A stretch of DNA of 64,000 nt from Acanthaster planci (taxonomy: Eukaryota > Echinodermata > Asteroidea > Valvatida > Acanthasteridae), in the NCBI RefSeq assembly GCF_001949145.1, contig NW_019091369.1, positions 4,200,054 through 4,264,053 of the forward strand. The letters run 5' to 3'. A program made the position numbers and the translations under genes. This document shows, in pieces, positions 37,101 to 52,100 of the stretch (position 1 is its first letter; every line of letters starts with the position of its first letter). Below the pieces are notes generated by a model that saw only the letters and a program-made list of their open reading frames with translations, was not told where the DNA came from and did no database searches.

Positions 37101-40100
37101 GTGAACTGAAAGTGAAATTTTCTCCTATATCTCTCCCCCCATGTCTCCTGCCGTTTTGTTCCTTCCACTGGTTGATAGTCACATCATTTCAAGCGTATTT
37201 AAAAAAGTGTTCACTCATTCAAAGTAGAAAGTTTCTCCTTTTTTGTCCCGGTTTGTCTTCCTTGTTTGAATTCTGGGTTAAGCAGCCTCCAAGACAAACT
37301 GTATGTTTGCTCCATGTAGACCTTGAAGTAAAGTATTTTACTTGGATCCTTTGAAACATCTGCCACAACTCAACAGTTTTGAGTCACTTTGGTGGGACTA
37401 GCTTGTCATAACATCTCTGTAAAGGAGATGAACTATCAAACTGAAAAAAAGACTTGTTTGGATATAACTCTTACAGAAAAACTCCTCTTATCCTGTGGGA
37501 AAACGGTCTCTTATTCACAGTGAATTTTAGAATTCTCGTCTGCAAATCTGATGGAGTGTCTTGTTGTCATAGTGTCTCATGTTCCTCTTCAAGCATTGTT
37601 GTGATTGGATGAGGTTGCATTGGAAGAAAGAATAAGTGCATCTGAAAATTCCTCTGGTAGCTTGGAAGAAGAGTTGCATTCATATACCTTGAGGGGACAA
37701 TGCAAGAAGGGATAGTGTTTCTTTGCTCATGTTTCTTGTTTGTGTTCAGCCAGGACAAATTTTGAACTTATGGGAAAAGAAATATGCATCTCTAGGCCAA
37801 ACACAAACTTACCAGAGGATTTGTGGAATGAAAGGTTTTGTCAAATCACGGAGCATTATATATTATATAATTGCTAAAATTTTAAGACTCTAGTTCATTA
37901 GGCTGGCGAAAATGAAATTTTGAGGAAGTTTTCAACAAATAGTTTACCATCAAATGGCAAGGAAAACCTTCGGGATAAAGCTGCATTGACATATAAAGAT
38001 ATTTTCCAATTTATGAATTAAAAATCACAATCTGCATATTCTAGACGTCTCAACAGCAATCTGTCGTCAACCCGTTTTGACTTTTATCATCAGCCTTTAT
38101 GCTTCATTTCAATATTTAGGTTTGTGCTGCTGTGCTCTCTACCAAGTCAACCAGCAGTGGTTCCGTACAACAATTCACCAAGTCAAGTCGACTGAGAAAC
38201 TTTGTGAAGTCCAGTTTGTGGATTATGGCACGACGGAGTGGGTACCATTTGAAGGGTGAGTCCTTTTATATTCAGACAAACAATTTGGTAAGTTGTCAGA
38301 AAGCATAAAATGTACCAATAGCTGGTTTAAATTGATGACAGGTGGTTATGGATGGGGCCCCAGCAGACAGGTGCAGCTGTAGAAGTGACCACAATATAGG
38401 TATGACTAAAGCAGGTGAACAGACTGGAGAGCTAGCCACAATGGACTCCTTTACACAGAAAATGTCATACACCAGAGAACACTCAAGCCCACATAAGAAC
38501 AAACCCCTCGGGTAGTGATGACAGATGCTGTAATACTTGTAGTTGGCAAGTAACCAGAGTAATCCAGATGGTTACTGCTGAAGATGAAGATCTGTTGTGT
38601 GCACAAAGTGTCTGCGTGCCGATTCACTGGTGCCTCTCTGACACAAAGAGGCATAACATGCTTGGATGTTTCATGCATACTTTGAGCATTTCTGATGCAG
38701 TTAATCACTCAGTCATGGTTTAAAACACTGTATTGTATGAATAATTTGTAATGTGACAAAATCTTCAGAAGGCAAGGAATTTCTCATGTGAAAAAATCCT
38801 GTGTAGAAATTTTCAAAAAAAGTTAAAAATCTCATGTGTACTTTTAACAGTCGCTGCGCATGTTTAATGCCCAAGTGAGCCAGCATAACGTGTTTGCATG
38901 ATAAATGAGATAGTGCAAAATCTGTGACAAGTTGTCTTCTCATGTCAATCTTAAACTCTGGGGAGCTGAATATCAGTAGCCCTTCAGTCTCATAAAGTAC
39001 AGGTGTTCTGAAACTAAACATAGGCTGGAGTGAAGTGTGAGATGAATGGACAGTACCATGTGATTTGGGATGAAATTGTATGCATGAGCGCCCACATATG
39101 TATTGTATAAAGTGCATCCTATGTGTAGCATCATTTATCAAGCTTATCTGAAGACTTGTACATGGATCGTTGTTTGCATTGAAATGTTTACACAACATTG
39201 CAGTCTCTAACATTTAGTTGAATGTGTAGCATGACTGCTCTGTTCAGCTTAAATATATGTGCAGCAATCAACTGCATGGCTGTTTCCTTGTTTGTTCAGT
39301 GCAAATTTAACATTCCACAGTTCAATGTTTGATAGCACAAGCAAATTGGGTACAGCTTTTCACTGTAGTATGGCAATGGTTAAAAAACTGAAGCGGTAGC
39401 CACAAATTACTTAGCTTAGATGCCTCTCTTCAATCCAATTAGTCAGATTAGGAAAGCCAGAAAGTGCCCTCAATTTACCATGATAAGACAGCTGTTGACC
39501 TTTTAATGTTTGGGTCTCTTTGTTCCAGCAATGAGCAGAGAACAGCTGTGGCTTATTCAAATTTTTATCGGTTTTAAGATGTGTGTGCCAACATTTCAGT
39601 TTGCACAACAAACAAAAATAAAAATGAAAATCATTGAACCATTTTTTTAAAAAAAGTGCGTAATTTCACAGTCACTTATCATCTTGAATAACTTTAAGTG
39701 CTTCCAGAATAAAATAAACAATCCATAAGCCATTAATCCATACTTCCACTGTCAGGGATCATCTACCAGTAGAGTAGCCACATGTACGTATTCCGGTACA
39801 TGTGCTTCGAAACTAAAAAAAACTCAACCACGTATACTCGTACAATTTCACTCAGTAATCATTTAGGGCAGCTACATGTGCTTCTAAAAAAGTTTTTAAG
39901 CCATTTATATAGCCTAATTACACTTTGAGTGATCATCTTGAGGCAGCTACGTAGTGGTACATGTCTAGATCTAGGACAGATCATCAAAGTAGGGCAAGTC
40001 AGGTGCGAATTATACCAGTACCCCCCCTAGTTGGACCAGTAGTCAATTGCTTTTTAACAATGCCAATATGCACAATTCAGTCACACTCGAACGACCCTTG

Positions 40101-43100
40101 TCAATTCAATTTTTTAAATCTCACTGTTATTCACATTTCACCGTTGGCTGGGTACTCCCAGCTTACATTGTGAGTGAAATCTGAGACAGTTATTTTCATG
40201 TGAATGGTTCCCTCTGTAATGATAAATGAAATCGGCTATTGGTAACCAGTGATGCGACCATACCCCTGGGCCTGGTCCCAAATAGTCGACTCGACAGTCC
40301 AAACCGTCCATCGTTGGGGTGGTGTTACTCAAACTACATGTACATTTGTATAGTTGACTATAGTCATCACTTGAACTTGCCCGTAGACTCATTATTTCTT
40401 TACCATTGCTGGTTGTGAAGTTTACATAACTACATGTATTGTCAGATCAATATGCAAACTTTTGGCTAGCTATTACATGTATGTCCACTCCAATTTAATT
40501 TTATTTTCAGTAGTCATCACTCTGCATTTGTTTTTAGATCTATTTTTTCTGAAGTTTGGACTTTGAAAGTCAGTAAACTATTTGCTCATTTAGATGCTCA
40601 GTTTGATATTTCCTTGGACCAATGAATTACTGTTACTGTGTCATTGAATTTAAGCAAGTACTATTCAGTCCATATGGGCATATAATATAACTTTATTGGT
40701 CGCTTCGTGATGTAGGATTCCTATTAATTCAAATTTGATTTTAATTATATGTACTTAGAAAAAGAAGCCCCCAAAAACAGTTAGTTGTTATCTTTGGTCT
40801 AAGAACAGAATGACTTCCCAGGAAAGGACATTTTTAAAAGTACATGTAATTTTAATTCATGCGCATCCATCTTCTATCAGGACAGTGAAAACAGCAGAAA
40901 ACAACAAAAAGATTAAAAATTGGATCAAACTTCGATTATGCGAGATACACTGTACGCTGCTCACAATAAACATTCAATTTTAAGAACTTATACGAAAATG
41001 AAAAGTAAGAAATGTCAAAGCGTGGGTTGACAGTACTGGAATATTGAAAACTTAAAAAGAAATCCCTGAGAGTTTAATCTTCCTGATCGGCTTAAGTATG
41101 GCTAACACATGCACAAGGGGAATTTAATCCTTTTTCTTTTTTCGCAAAAACATATTTTGAAGCAATTGCTTTCTTGTTTCTGTTGGTTTCAGTTTTTTCT
41201 TGGAGATGTTCTGACCTGCTTGAGGGTTTGAAAATATGGTATCACAGTAAAGACAAAATAAAGTGGTAGAGAAAACAACCAAATCTCTATGTTTGGGAAA
41301 AATTACACTTCTGTCACAATTTTCCCCTGACTAATATTAGAGAGATTCGTTGGAGCCATCAAACAATTTCTCACTCTGTTTCATTTACCATTTCCTACTT
41401 TTTGTGACAAAAGTTACATGTATTAAAAAAATGTGTAACTCTTAAAATGGCTTTTGAGTGACATACACGTATATTGTTCTGCTGATGTACACATACATGT
41501 ACGTACCTGTGCCTTACCCCCATATCTGGAACCAGTCTTTAGCCCTGTCTTGCTTTGATAACAAGCATCTGTGTGCAGTCTTTCTCTGTTTGTTATTATA
41601 TTCTTGATTTGTTTTGCATTGTTGTCTGAAGGTAATCCAAATTTAACATTTTTACCAGAACTTTCTGTCCTTGCCCAAAGGAATTTGAACCCGTCCTTTT
41701 TAACCCAGGCTTCTGCTGTTAGATTTGATGTGTGGGAAAGAAGTTAGCTTGAGACAAACTGAGGTACTGTACATGTAACTTATGAGAGTTACCAAGTTAA
41801 TTGGCATGTATTGGATAGCCATGATACTGGGGTGCCATAACATGCTTTGCTCTTTTAGTTTCACTTCAGGCATTTGATTACAAAACATGAGGCAGAAGTA
41901 AAACTTGGCTGAAACATCTGTTGGGATGAATTTCTAACCCGGTTGATTAAATGTTAATCACTATGGTTGGTCCATGGGAAAAGCATCTGTTAATATCAAT
42001 AAATGCTGTAGACATTTACATCCAGATCTCACTCTGCTTCCGCTGTGTTAAAAAAGAATTTTATCTGCAACGAGTCACATACATGTATTTAACAGCTGCT
42101 GTTACAAATGGAATTATATATCATAGAGACGATACATTTAATTCCAATCATCTCTGATGTGACACGAGTTTTATACTATATTGTGTTCTGCAACGTATTT
42201 ATGATTATCCTTTGTGACTGCTGTTGATATGACGGCATAAATGAAGTGATATGGGACAATGAAGTAGTATATTTAAAAGGCTACCAGCAACATTGGAATC
42301 ATTAAAAATGTGAGACAAAAAGGGATATCGTCCTTCAACCAAGGGGCTACACTTAGCATTTACTGGCTGTCTGGATGACTGGATGCAATTTCTGTTATCA
42401 CAAAAATGTATTGAATAATTTGTTGGACCAAAAAGTCATTTGAGTTCCAACCAGAAATTTGGCAATTTACTAGCTGAGAAAAAGCCAGTGATATTTGAAC
42501 AAAAATTGTCTATGGAATTGACAACAGACATCCTCTTTTCAAATTAAATTGACCATGATTGTGTTTGCAATGTCTTCAAGCAGTTTTGTGTTTCTTGGGG
42601 TGGGATGCATTACTAAGAGAACAAGGGGTCACATCCTGTAAGAATGAAGCATCCATCAAAATGGAGATAGCGTGGTTTAATCTCGATAAACAGAGTATTT
42701 TCTTTATGTTCCCTTCAGTTGAGTTTATGTCATATTTCAGTGACACTAGCACCTGTTCTAGATCATTATTATATATTGGGTCTTGTCCTCCAGAGATGCT
42801 TTCTGGGGTCCCCTCAGAGAAAGTTCCTGTTGACCCATGGAATGCCATGGTTCTTGATTCAGTCTAAATAACGTTAAGTGTTCTAATCTTTAAGGTTGAG
42901 TTACCAGAGGGAAGGACATTGGGTTTTACTAGAAAGCCACAAATTGGAGTCATCACCTTGGAGATGTATCAACAAACAGGTGCAACTACATGTAGCTGTA
43001 TGGGCAGTTGGTGTCCTGTTTGAAATTCATGGCTTTCATTTTGGTGGGTCATTCCTGGGTGGCCAGACTTTCCTCATGGTCAACCTTGGTCATCATTTGA

Positions 43101-46100
43101 TCCCAAGGGTCCAGAGAATCTAATTTGGGAATTATCCACACTTGGAGGAAAACAAAGACTTCTGGCCTTGGTTGCTTAATACAAGGCATGTTTTGATGGG
43201 TGAAGATCTTTCCCAGATGTTAACAGCTTAAGTTTGTTTATACTGTAGTTCAGTTTCACAGAGTAAAGCCAATGCAGTCCAGAGTATTATGCAAAAAAGT
43301 CACATTGAAAGCATAATTTACAATTAATGTACTGGTATGTTCATAACATTCACATTCATTTGTTTAGCCTGAAATGTGAGTTACATAATGCCAACTAAAA
43401 TTACAGGGGCCCAGTGTTTTTTGAAGTTGTTAAGCACAGACATGTACTATACTCCAAAGCAGAAACATATAGGTCCAAAAGTGTGACATTTTGGTGTCCC
43501 TGTCACATCTGACCTTTGTTATTTTACATGGAAATATCACTGGAATTGATTTGAAACTGTTACTTTTAGTTTGGCAGGTAATTTGCATTAATTCATCACT
43601 CTTGGAAATGGGAAAATGTGTTCTGAACTTATAAAATCATATGTTGATGTGACAGGGCCACAAAAAAAATGGACCCCAAGTTTCTGGAAGAACTCATATG
43701 TGACTACTTTTCAGCTGTTATTTGCTCAACACAGAAATAAGATGGGCACAAGAAAGTAAGTCCTACTGGCTAGAGCAATAGGCCTAAGGATGAGTTGATT
43801 GGAAATACTGGTAGATACTAATGGGAAATTGGAAGAGCCACATGCAGATATTTAGAGGAGTTAATTAGTAATTTGTTTCATTTTTTATTTCATTTTTTTA
43901 TAATTCCAAAAAGAGGGGAGTGAAAGGTGTCCTTCTAACCCCTGGATGTGCATGTATGTTTGCACATTGAAATCAGCTGTCTGCCTATCTGCATTTATCA
44001 CCATGTCTACCTCCCAAGCCCCAAATGTATCTGTCACATGTGTATCCACCTGTCTAATTTATCTGTCTATATTACTGTCTGCCAGATTCATTTTGTTTAT
44101 CATGTATTTAGATTGAAATCACCTGCAGTTGTATTAAGCTCCCATTTTCGTGCTCAGTGGATAAAACTTTTATGAATGCTCACACTCAGATCTGACAAAA
44201 ACTACAGAGTTACTATGCAGGTAAAGCAATTGAGTGACTTCCCTGGCTGTGTGAGTGATTTTCTAAACTGATAATTTAAGCCTGGACTGCCAAAGACTCC
44301 ATTGTGATTGCATAGGTCCCTTTTTTCTAATGCGTCTTTGTCATCGGAGTGCATTATCCTTTTGAACAATACGTGTACTTTCAATTTTCATTCTGTTTAG
44401 ATTTGGGGAGATTTTTCAGTCCCTGGATACAATCAAGTGAAAGTGCTTAATAAAATGCATGGAATTTGGAGTCAAAATGAATGAAGACTGTTCCTATGCT
44501 TGAAAGCCTTAAAAACAATTTCTGTCAAAGGAAAACAACTTGAGACCGAGAGATGGTAATTAAACTGTAAACTTGAATAAGTGATCATATGGCACAGGTT
44601 AGAAAGAAGAGTGTAGGTACCATACATGCACGCACTTGCATACATTTAACAGCAGCGTGCTTGTATCATACATGTACATACACCAAAATTCTTGGTGTAC
44701 TTGGGTCTATAGACTAGAGAGGTAGCACCGTTCATCATCAATGAGCAAACATCCCGTTACCATAAGCTCTGTGAGGAATGTTTTCCCAACTTGTCCTTTT
44801 AGTGAGTATTATAAATCCTGCTTGTGAAAACCGATAAAGCATTACACACGCCAAGTCAGAATTGAATGCATTGAGGAGGTTATCCTCAGAACCCGAAATG
44901 AACAGTGTGTGGGGTGTTCAGAATACACTCTTCATCAGAAAAGATGAAAAGAATGTAACCTTCAAGATGAATGCTTGCAGGAACATTGCACATTGTCTCA
45001 AGACAGGTGAGATAATCGTGAAGTCCTACCCTCTTCTTAGGCGGGTGAGTATCACTCGCCTCACCCACAGGTGATTTAAAGTAGATGTCCTGGAACTGGC
45101 AACAGCCTCTTGTTGAAATAAAACAAGTGGTGTCAGTTCTTTTCTGGAAGTAACTGTTGTTTTAGGGGTGTGCTCATGGGAATTGCAGTATCTGTAATGG
45201 ATATCCATCTCTTGTTTTGTCCACCTCCAGGTGGACTGGCTTGCATGTCAGAGTAATCATGAGATGAATTTGAAAGTGTTTGTTCCTAAACTGTCTGTCT
45301 GAAATGTTGACTTAATATCAGAGCTGAGATTGTCCAAAACAAGCCAAGAGGTTGGCTGAAGAAATTAAAGGATCACTTAGAAAAATAAACCTGTCTGACT
45401 GCATGTGCATGCATCAAAGGGTTGAGAAATAAACTCTGAGAACTCAAAGAAATATCTAAAACTAAAAATGAATACTAGCACATTCAATATTCAAATTTAA
45501 ATTTATTTGTTCTTCATGGAGTTTGCATTGTTGACATAGCTTTCTGCTCTTAAAACAAAGTACATATTAACACAAGATACATGCATACATGGACAACAAT
45601 CAATTAATAATGCATACAGCTTAACAAAAACTACAAGTGGAATACATCATAACTTATCCACTGCTATTAATCTAATCTTTAATGTAGAACTGACAGATCT
45701 TGAATAAGTTCTCATTCATTTGTCAAATGGAGAATGGTATGAAGGAGTTTGCTTATTGAGATGTCCTAGCTTTAATTGATCCCATTGTCGTCCACTTCTA
45801 AGTTTTATACAATTCTGATTCCGAGGAATCCCAATCTGAAGTGGAATAATAATCGGAAGTGAAAGAATTATTTTCCAGTAAATGATTTTGTTTTGCATCT
45901 TTAATGAGGTAAGAGCATGTTCTGAGGCTTTTGTTCCCACCTTGACTGCACACCTTAATCTGTGCAATGGATGGATTGTACGTCGTCATGCTTTTCCCAA
46001 TGGTTCCTAATGGAACTATCACCAAGTACCAACTGCAAGGGTCTATTCTAGTTCTTTCTTTTTAAAAACTCACTTCAGAATTTTCTTTTTTTCAGGTTAC

Positions 46101-49100
46101 GACAGATTCCAGAAAAATTTACCACTTTGCCCATGCAAGCCCGACAGTGCCAGCTCATAGGTCTAAAACCACCGTCCCCATCAGCTGCCTATGAGGGCGC
46201 TACGTTGCCTGACTCTGATTGGCCAATGGCTTCAGTTGACAAGTTGCTTGAGCTCGTTTCCAACAAAAAGCTGATAGCCTCAATTCAGGTAAGGCAACAA
46301 CTCTCAGTAAGAGGTCAAAGTGTAGACTTGTAATTTGCATTCATGTTTCATGTTGTGTGTTTTTGTATTTATGCATATGCATATACATGCACATGTAAAT
46401 GCATAAACAACTTAATACGCAAAAAGTAAATGTAATAAAAATTCATCAGACAATAAAATCATCTATTCATGCCATCCCTACAAGCTAGGTAGGCATGTCA
46501 CCCTGACTTTGGTTGTTAAAAGCAGTACAGTACTTTCCGTTGGTTTGTAATTAAGGATGTGGCATTTTCTGTGTCAACATCTGTCACTCTGTGTGTTAAG
46601 CTGTCAGCCTAAGGCTGCCACAAGCAGTTTTGCGAGAAGGGAGTAAACAATGAGATACCTCTATCCAAAGTGCACTGCTGTCTCGCATAAGATGTGTGGA
46701 CAGAGATATTGACAGTAGAAGATGAAGACTGGCTTGTCAACTTTTTTATATGAGGCCTCATGACAACATATTCTGATGAACCATCAAGGCTAGAAAGCAT
46801 GCAGAAGCAGCAAGTGTTTTCAGACTGTTCTCGTAAGGAAGCGTCTCCAGAAATCAAACTTTAATCAGAACGTCAGCTACAAATTGACAATGACTGGTCT
46901 TATTGCGTGCATCGTGTGGTGCTCTTCAAAGGAGCAATTTAATTATTTTGCAATCTCCTGACAACGATGCACCGTGACTTTGAGATGATGAAAGCCTTTC
47001 TCCCTTTTTTTTCAATCAGCTTTGTCAGAAAAATGGGAAAAGAAAATTCACTGGTTATACAAATGTTTAATGTCCGTTGTTTGAGCTGTGAAGTTGAATA
47101 AACAAACTGGATGCTCAAACAAAATCCAACCAGAGAACAAAGTGATTGCAACGGCAGTTTGTAAAACTAGTCACTTGGAATGCCACAGAAGATCTTTGAA
47201 AATATTTTTTAAAAGCCTTGTCTGTTCCTTCATGTGTGCAGATGTACAGGTGCATTTTCCTATGTGAAAGTTTGTAGGTTCTGTTTGTGTACCTGCCTGT
47301 TAAACAAAGTCCCAGAGATTTAAGACGTAACCAATGAACTCCTGAAAGCTCTGTTAATGATGACAGAGTGAACTGCTTCCTTTGATGATTAGTAAGTACT
47401 CCTTTAAATGGCAGATACTTTCTTTTTTTTTTCCTTTTTTTTTCCACTTTATGGGATTATGGTTACATACATCATGGGAAGACTTTTTTGTAGTAAAAAA
47501 TGTAATAAAATAATGCACTTTTTTGTAATAAATATATTTAATAAGTGCATTTCCAATGCAATTAACTTGAAAAGAAGGAGAGGTAATCTTCATACAATGA
47601 CGAGTATAAAGTTGTCCAAAAAATTTTAAGAAAATTCATTGCTTCTATGCTGAAAGGTTACCTGAGTTCATCTGTGTTGTGTGCGGAGACTTTCTCAAGG
47701 GTTTGTTTTGGTCTCAAGAGGACAAAGGAGCAATTAAAAAGAATCTGTATTTTTAATTTCTCTGAATCACTTCGAAGGAAACCTCAAGGGAAAAGGCATT
47801 GTGGAGTTGAACTATTATCTAGGAATAGGTCTGAGTGTTGAAGCTATCACTGAAGGCATTGAACACTGCGCTTTGTTGAATTTGTTTGGAAAGTGGTTGT
47901 TGGAAAATGTCTCCGGCACTGCTAAAATTTAGGTCTGTGATGCCTTTGAGAAATCCTGCTTCCAGGATTTCTTGCTATTATAATAATTTGATTCTATTGA
48001 GGTGGAGAAAATAAAGGATGATGTCATCTAATAGAAAGCAAAAGGTGGTAATAACTACAAGATTAGTTTTGCAGTGCAAAGAAATACCTTGCTTGTTTTA
48101 ATGATTGTTTTGGAGTGGAGAGGGACCATTTAAACCTGACAAAACACACACTTCAGTATTTTTAGAAGATCATCCTTTTTATGAAAACCTCTAGTGATGG
48201 GAGGTATGGAATTACATGCACTTCATTTTTCCTGAAGTAACTCTTGACGTAGTAGGAATAATTAAATGGCTTTTCAACATAGCTTCAAGCAATCCATCAA
48301 TATTTCACATGATGATTCTTATTTGTGACTGCTGTTGATTTAAATTGTACAAGATTTATTTAAAAGCCTTTAACTCAAAGTGGCTGAGGTGATTTTTCTT
48401 TGGTTGGGTGACATACATGTACATGTATTGGAGAGCTTTTAATTGCGAGTAGAAATACAGAGGTGGTCTAAACATGCATATTCCCAGGTGGTAAAACTTG
48501 ATCTGCTGAATTGTCAGGACTTAGGTTTCCGATCTCTTGGGATTTAAGCTACATATAATTATGGCTTAAGGGAATTTTGATTTACTCTCAAAACGTAAGA
48601 GTTTAGAAAAACAAGTTAATGTGGAGACTTCTATTAGTAGTCTGCTTGTGGGTATTGATTAAAGATACTAGTAGTTGTCTGACATTAAGCCGGAGGCTTT
48701 CATTTCAAGTACTGTTCTCTCTAAGGAGGTATACTGAAAGTACCATGATTAAGAGAAATTAGACGGCCTTAAGTTCTGAACATATGATTTTATTCTGACT
48801 ATCCGTAGAGGTACAGACGTGTTTGATAACCAGGATAACGCTTTTATCAGCCTTGTAAATTTCGACATGTACCTTTGTAACTTGATGACAAAGAAGAAAA
48901 AAAAAGTAAATTGGATTTGTTGGTGCAATTGATGCATCTAGTCTCTTATCACCAATCCTCATCTTCCTCTTGGTACTGGCGCCTGCATAGTAGCAGATCT
49001 GTTGAAATTCTCACTCTAGTTAATAATCCTCTTCTCTTTAACAAAAGATAGGGATTCCATTTAAATCCATAACAGAAAAGCAAATATCTCTAGATTAGTT

Positions 49101-52100
49101 TACGGATCATGTTGTGCTTCAAGCCTTGCGCCTGAAGGGTTAGAAAGAAATAAGCACTTACTGGTGTTGATGTCTGCTTTTTAGAGTTTGGTTCTTTTAT
49201 GTGTGGATAATGCTTGCATTCCTCGAGGGAGAAACCTCAGAACTTCCATCTCTGAGTGGTAGATAAGCTGCTTTGAAAAGAGACTAAGAATTGCTAGCCA
49301 CAGTATGGCTCGTTAGCAAAGAGATGGTATTGTAAGGGTTGTATTGCCAGGCAAACTTTAGTACATTTGACTGTCATCTTAGCAAATTGATCATCAGGAA
49401 ATGAGGCCTCTATTATGCATAGTGTTGGAGGGTCAGAAGGACGTAATTATTAATGATATAGTGTACGTGTTTGTTTACACAGTCACAAATTAACTGCAAA
49501 GATGACTCTCGACAACTCCATGTCTTATTCTGCTGGTGAATAACTTGGACTTATTAATAGCCAAGTTACAGCTTGTTACAGTGAAGTACAGAGTTTTCCA
49601 CAAATTACATTGGATTCACAAAGTTGGTCAAAATGTGTGTACTGTTTTGATCATACATGTAAGACAAATTTCTTCAATTTCAATTTTAAAAGTGGGACCT
49701 TGCCCATCTACCGGCAAAATCTTACAAAACACAGCCATCTTCACCTTACCATTTCCTACATGTATAAGTACATGTACTTGGTCTTAATCAGAAACCCTCC
49801 TATAAAGATGCATTCTAAACAAAGTTGTCATATCAGTCAAAGGACCCCTATGTGTCTGTGTACTGTGGAAAATCAAGTGGAAGGAATTTTTGACTGTCTG
49901 TGACTGATACAGCAATCTTCCCTCATGTGACACTGACACTTAGTCAAACTTGGATTGGCTTTGTAGAAGATTCACCTGTTTTCAGCTAGCCCTGTGGAAT
50001 CTCTTCTTAGGTGCAAGTGTTGTGTAGTAATTTGTAGTGACTGTGAGTGATAGCCTTTTCATGCTGCTCAATAATGGAGCTAGGCTAGATGCAAACAAAT
50101 GAGGAAGGTCACATTTTAAGGTTTTGTTCAGCAAAATGTTTGGGGGCTACTGGCCACTTCTTTTTTTGTGTCTGGAATGTTCATCTGGGCACAGTCTCAG
50201 TGACAGTTAGACAAAAAGAAAAGAATTTCAGCTGTAAGGAGACTGTCAAATTCCAACCTTACACATCTGTAAAATATTAACCCATTACCTGAAGAAAAAT
50301 CCCTGCTATGGTATAATTGTTAGCACCTGTATACAGGTTTGTGTAATTGTTGCAAATAAGTGAGGATTGATCTGAGGCACAACAGTACAATCTTTGTGTG
50401 TTTCATTCACACTTCCTTATATTTTCTTTTTTGGTTTATTTTACTTTAATGTCTATTAGTTTATGATCCATAATGTAAACCTGTATTAGTGTCCTTTGCA
50501 TTTGAAATGTGCATCAGAATCTAAATCAGTGCCTTGAAAATCGTTAACCGTTTCACTGCTTGTAGATAAGAGTCATGGGGCATCATTTTGTTTCATATTA
50601 ACTGCATGCATGTGGCCACATATTGTCATTTTCATGGGTTTGGCTCAGTATTAAATATTTTAAGGGCATTACAGTGCCATCTTGACAAAAAAGGATTTCC
50701 TCAAAATATCAATTATAGGTCATTTTGTGCAGAACTTTTATGGGGGTGGGGCAGATTTCATAGTAGGGTTTTACTCATACAAAACCACTATGAGTATTAT
50801 ACAATAAATTATGAGTATAATGGTAAAGGACTGTTTGCCTAGTAACTCTGTAACTGTTTTTTTGTATGTTAAGATCTCACAACATTGAGTCCCCCCCCAA
50901 AAAATGAATATGACCATAGATTTTAGGACTTCTAAACCTTCTCTAATGCAAAAAATGAGGACGAATTCAATAGTATTTCTATCCAAGATTTCTCTCTTAG
51001 CTTTCTTTATGTTCACATTTGTCTTCTCTGGTGTCCAGGTAACTGACTTTGTTATTTTATCCAACCTTTTCCATTTGGGTTGTCTTGTGTCCAAGCCTCA
51101 AGGGTCACTGTCTTGTTTTCCCAATGCTCTTAGTAAACCTTTCCATCTCTCTGATATTTGTTCAACTAGTCTCCTCCTCCCGATATGATAAAAAATTACT
51201 ATGAATTCTATGTCAAATATTGATGTAAGTCCCAAGAGGGCAAGATTGCTTTGCAGCTCTTCTGGAAACCCAATCCAACATTGGTTTTCATTTCATTATT
51301 TCCATCACAACCGGAGTCAGCCAGCGAAGGTAGCACATATCCTTCCTATGATCAACTCCAACAAGAAAGAACTGTTTCCTGCTTCTGTGAATTTTTTTGT
51401 TTTTTAAAGTGACTAAAATAAATAAATTAAACACAGGGCACCTTTTGAAAGCAGTTTACATAATTAAGAAAAATTATTTGCATGTACACGTNNNNNNNNN
51501 NNNNNNNNNNNNNNNNNNNNNNNNNNNNNNNNNNNNNNNNNNNNNNNNNNNNNNNNNNNNNNNNNNNNNNNNNNNNNNNNNNTTTTGTGTTGTCCATATT
51601 TTGAGAGATGATAGTTTAGGGCCTAAAATGAAAACATACAAAACATACATTTGGTTCAGATCAGATTAGGGAATATTGAATTATGAGACAGTAAAGTTGG
51701 TAAAATTTTGTGCACGTTCTTGTGGGAATGTCTCCCCAATGACCCATAAGCGGTAATGATAAAAACTTTGGTCATTAGCTGTGCTGTTGTTCATGCATAC
51801 AGGATCACTAACTATACACAAGAGTGTAGTTACCCATGCGTAGTGTATAATGTCATTATTATCTCCTTGTGGTTGTTTAAATATACTGCAGCACATGATG
51901 ATTGTGCATGTCCAACATCGATGGAAAGTCAAATTCAACACTTAAAAGTGAGTGTGATTTATGCTTCATTTTACACACAGCTTACATGCTACATGTACAT
52001 TTGTGTTCAGGGTTACTCAAGACTGACCTCTTGCCCTTCTGACACCAGGATCTCAGGGGTTGTTTTAAAACCCCCTGGACCCCCAAGACGCCCTGACCCA

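Larger units (their letters stand above)
38256..46095 (+). other. RNF17 intron 32
   Basis: A 7.8-kb intron. It holds an imperfect duplication with 'TACATGTGCTTC' (about 39765-39960), MITE family B copy 1 (39992-40384) and MITE family A copy 2 (43471-43690). The antisense frame at 38713-39213 (166 codons) is the longest open frame in the intron but shows no recognisable domain. Confidence 0.55.

Noticed and set aside
38713-39213. Antisense open frame of 166 codons in intron 32
   Set aside because: No recognisable domain, no splice or promoter context, His/Phe/Leu-rich composition expected of AT-rich non-coding DNA. A translated search would be decisive.
46360-46410. ATGCATATGC inverted repeat as a possible origin or regulatory site
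   Set aside because: Short AT/GC-alternating palindromes are common here. No further support.
47354-47629. Frames rich in Phe and Lys
   Set aside because: They derive from T-rich and A-rich homopolymer runs.
51397-51669. Open frame spanning the assembly gap
   Set aside because: It exists only because N bases translate as unknown residues.
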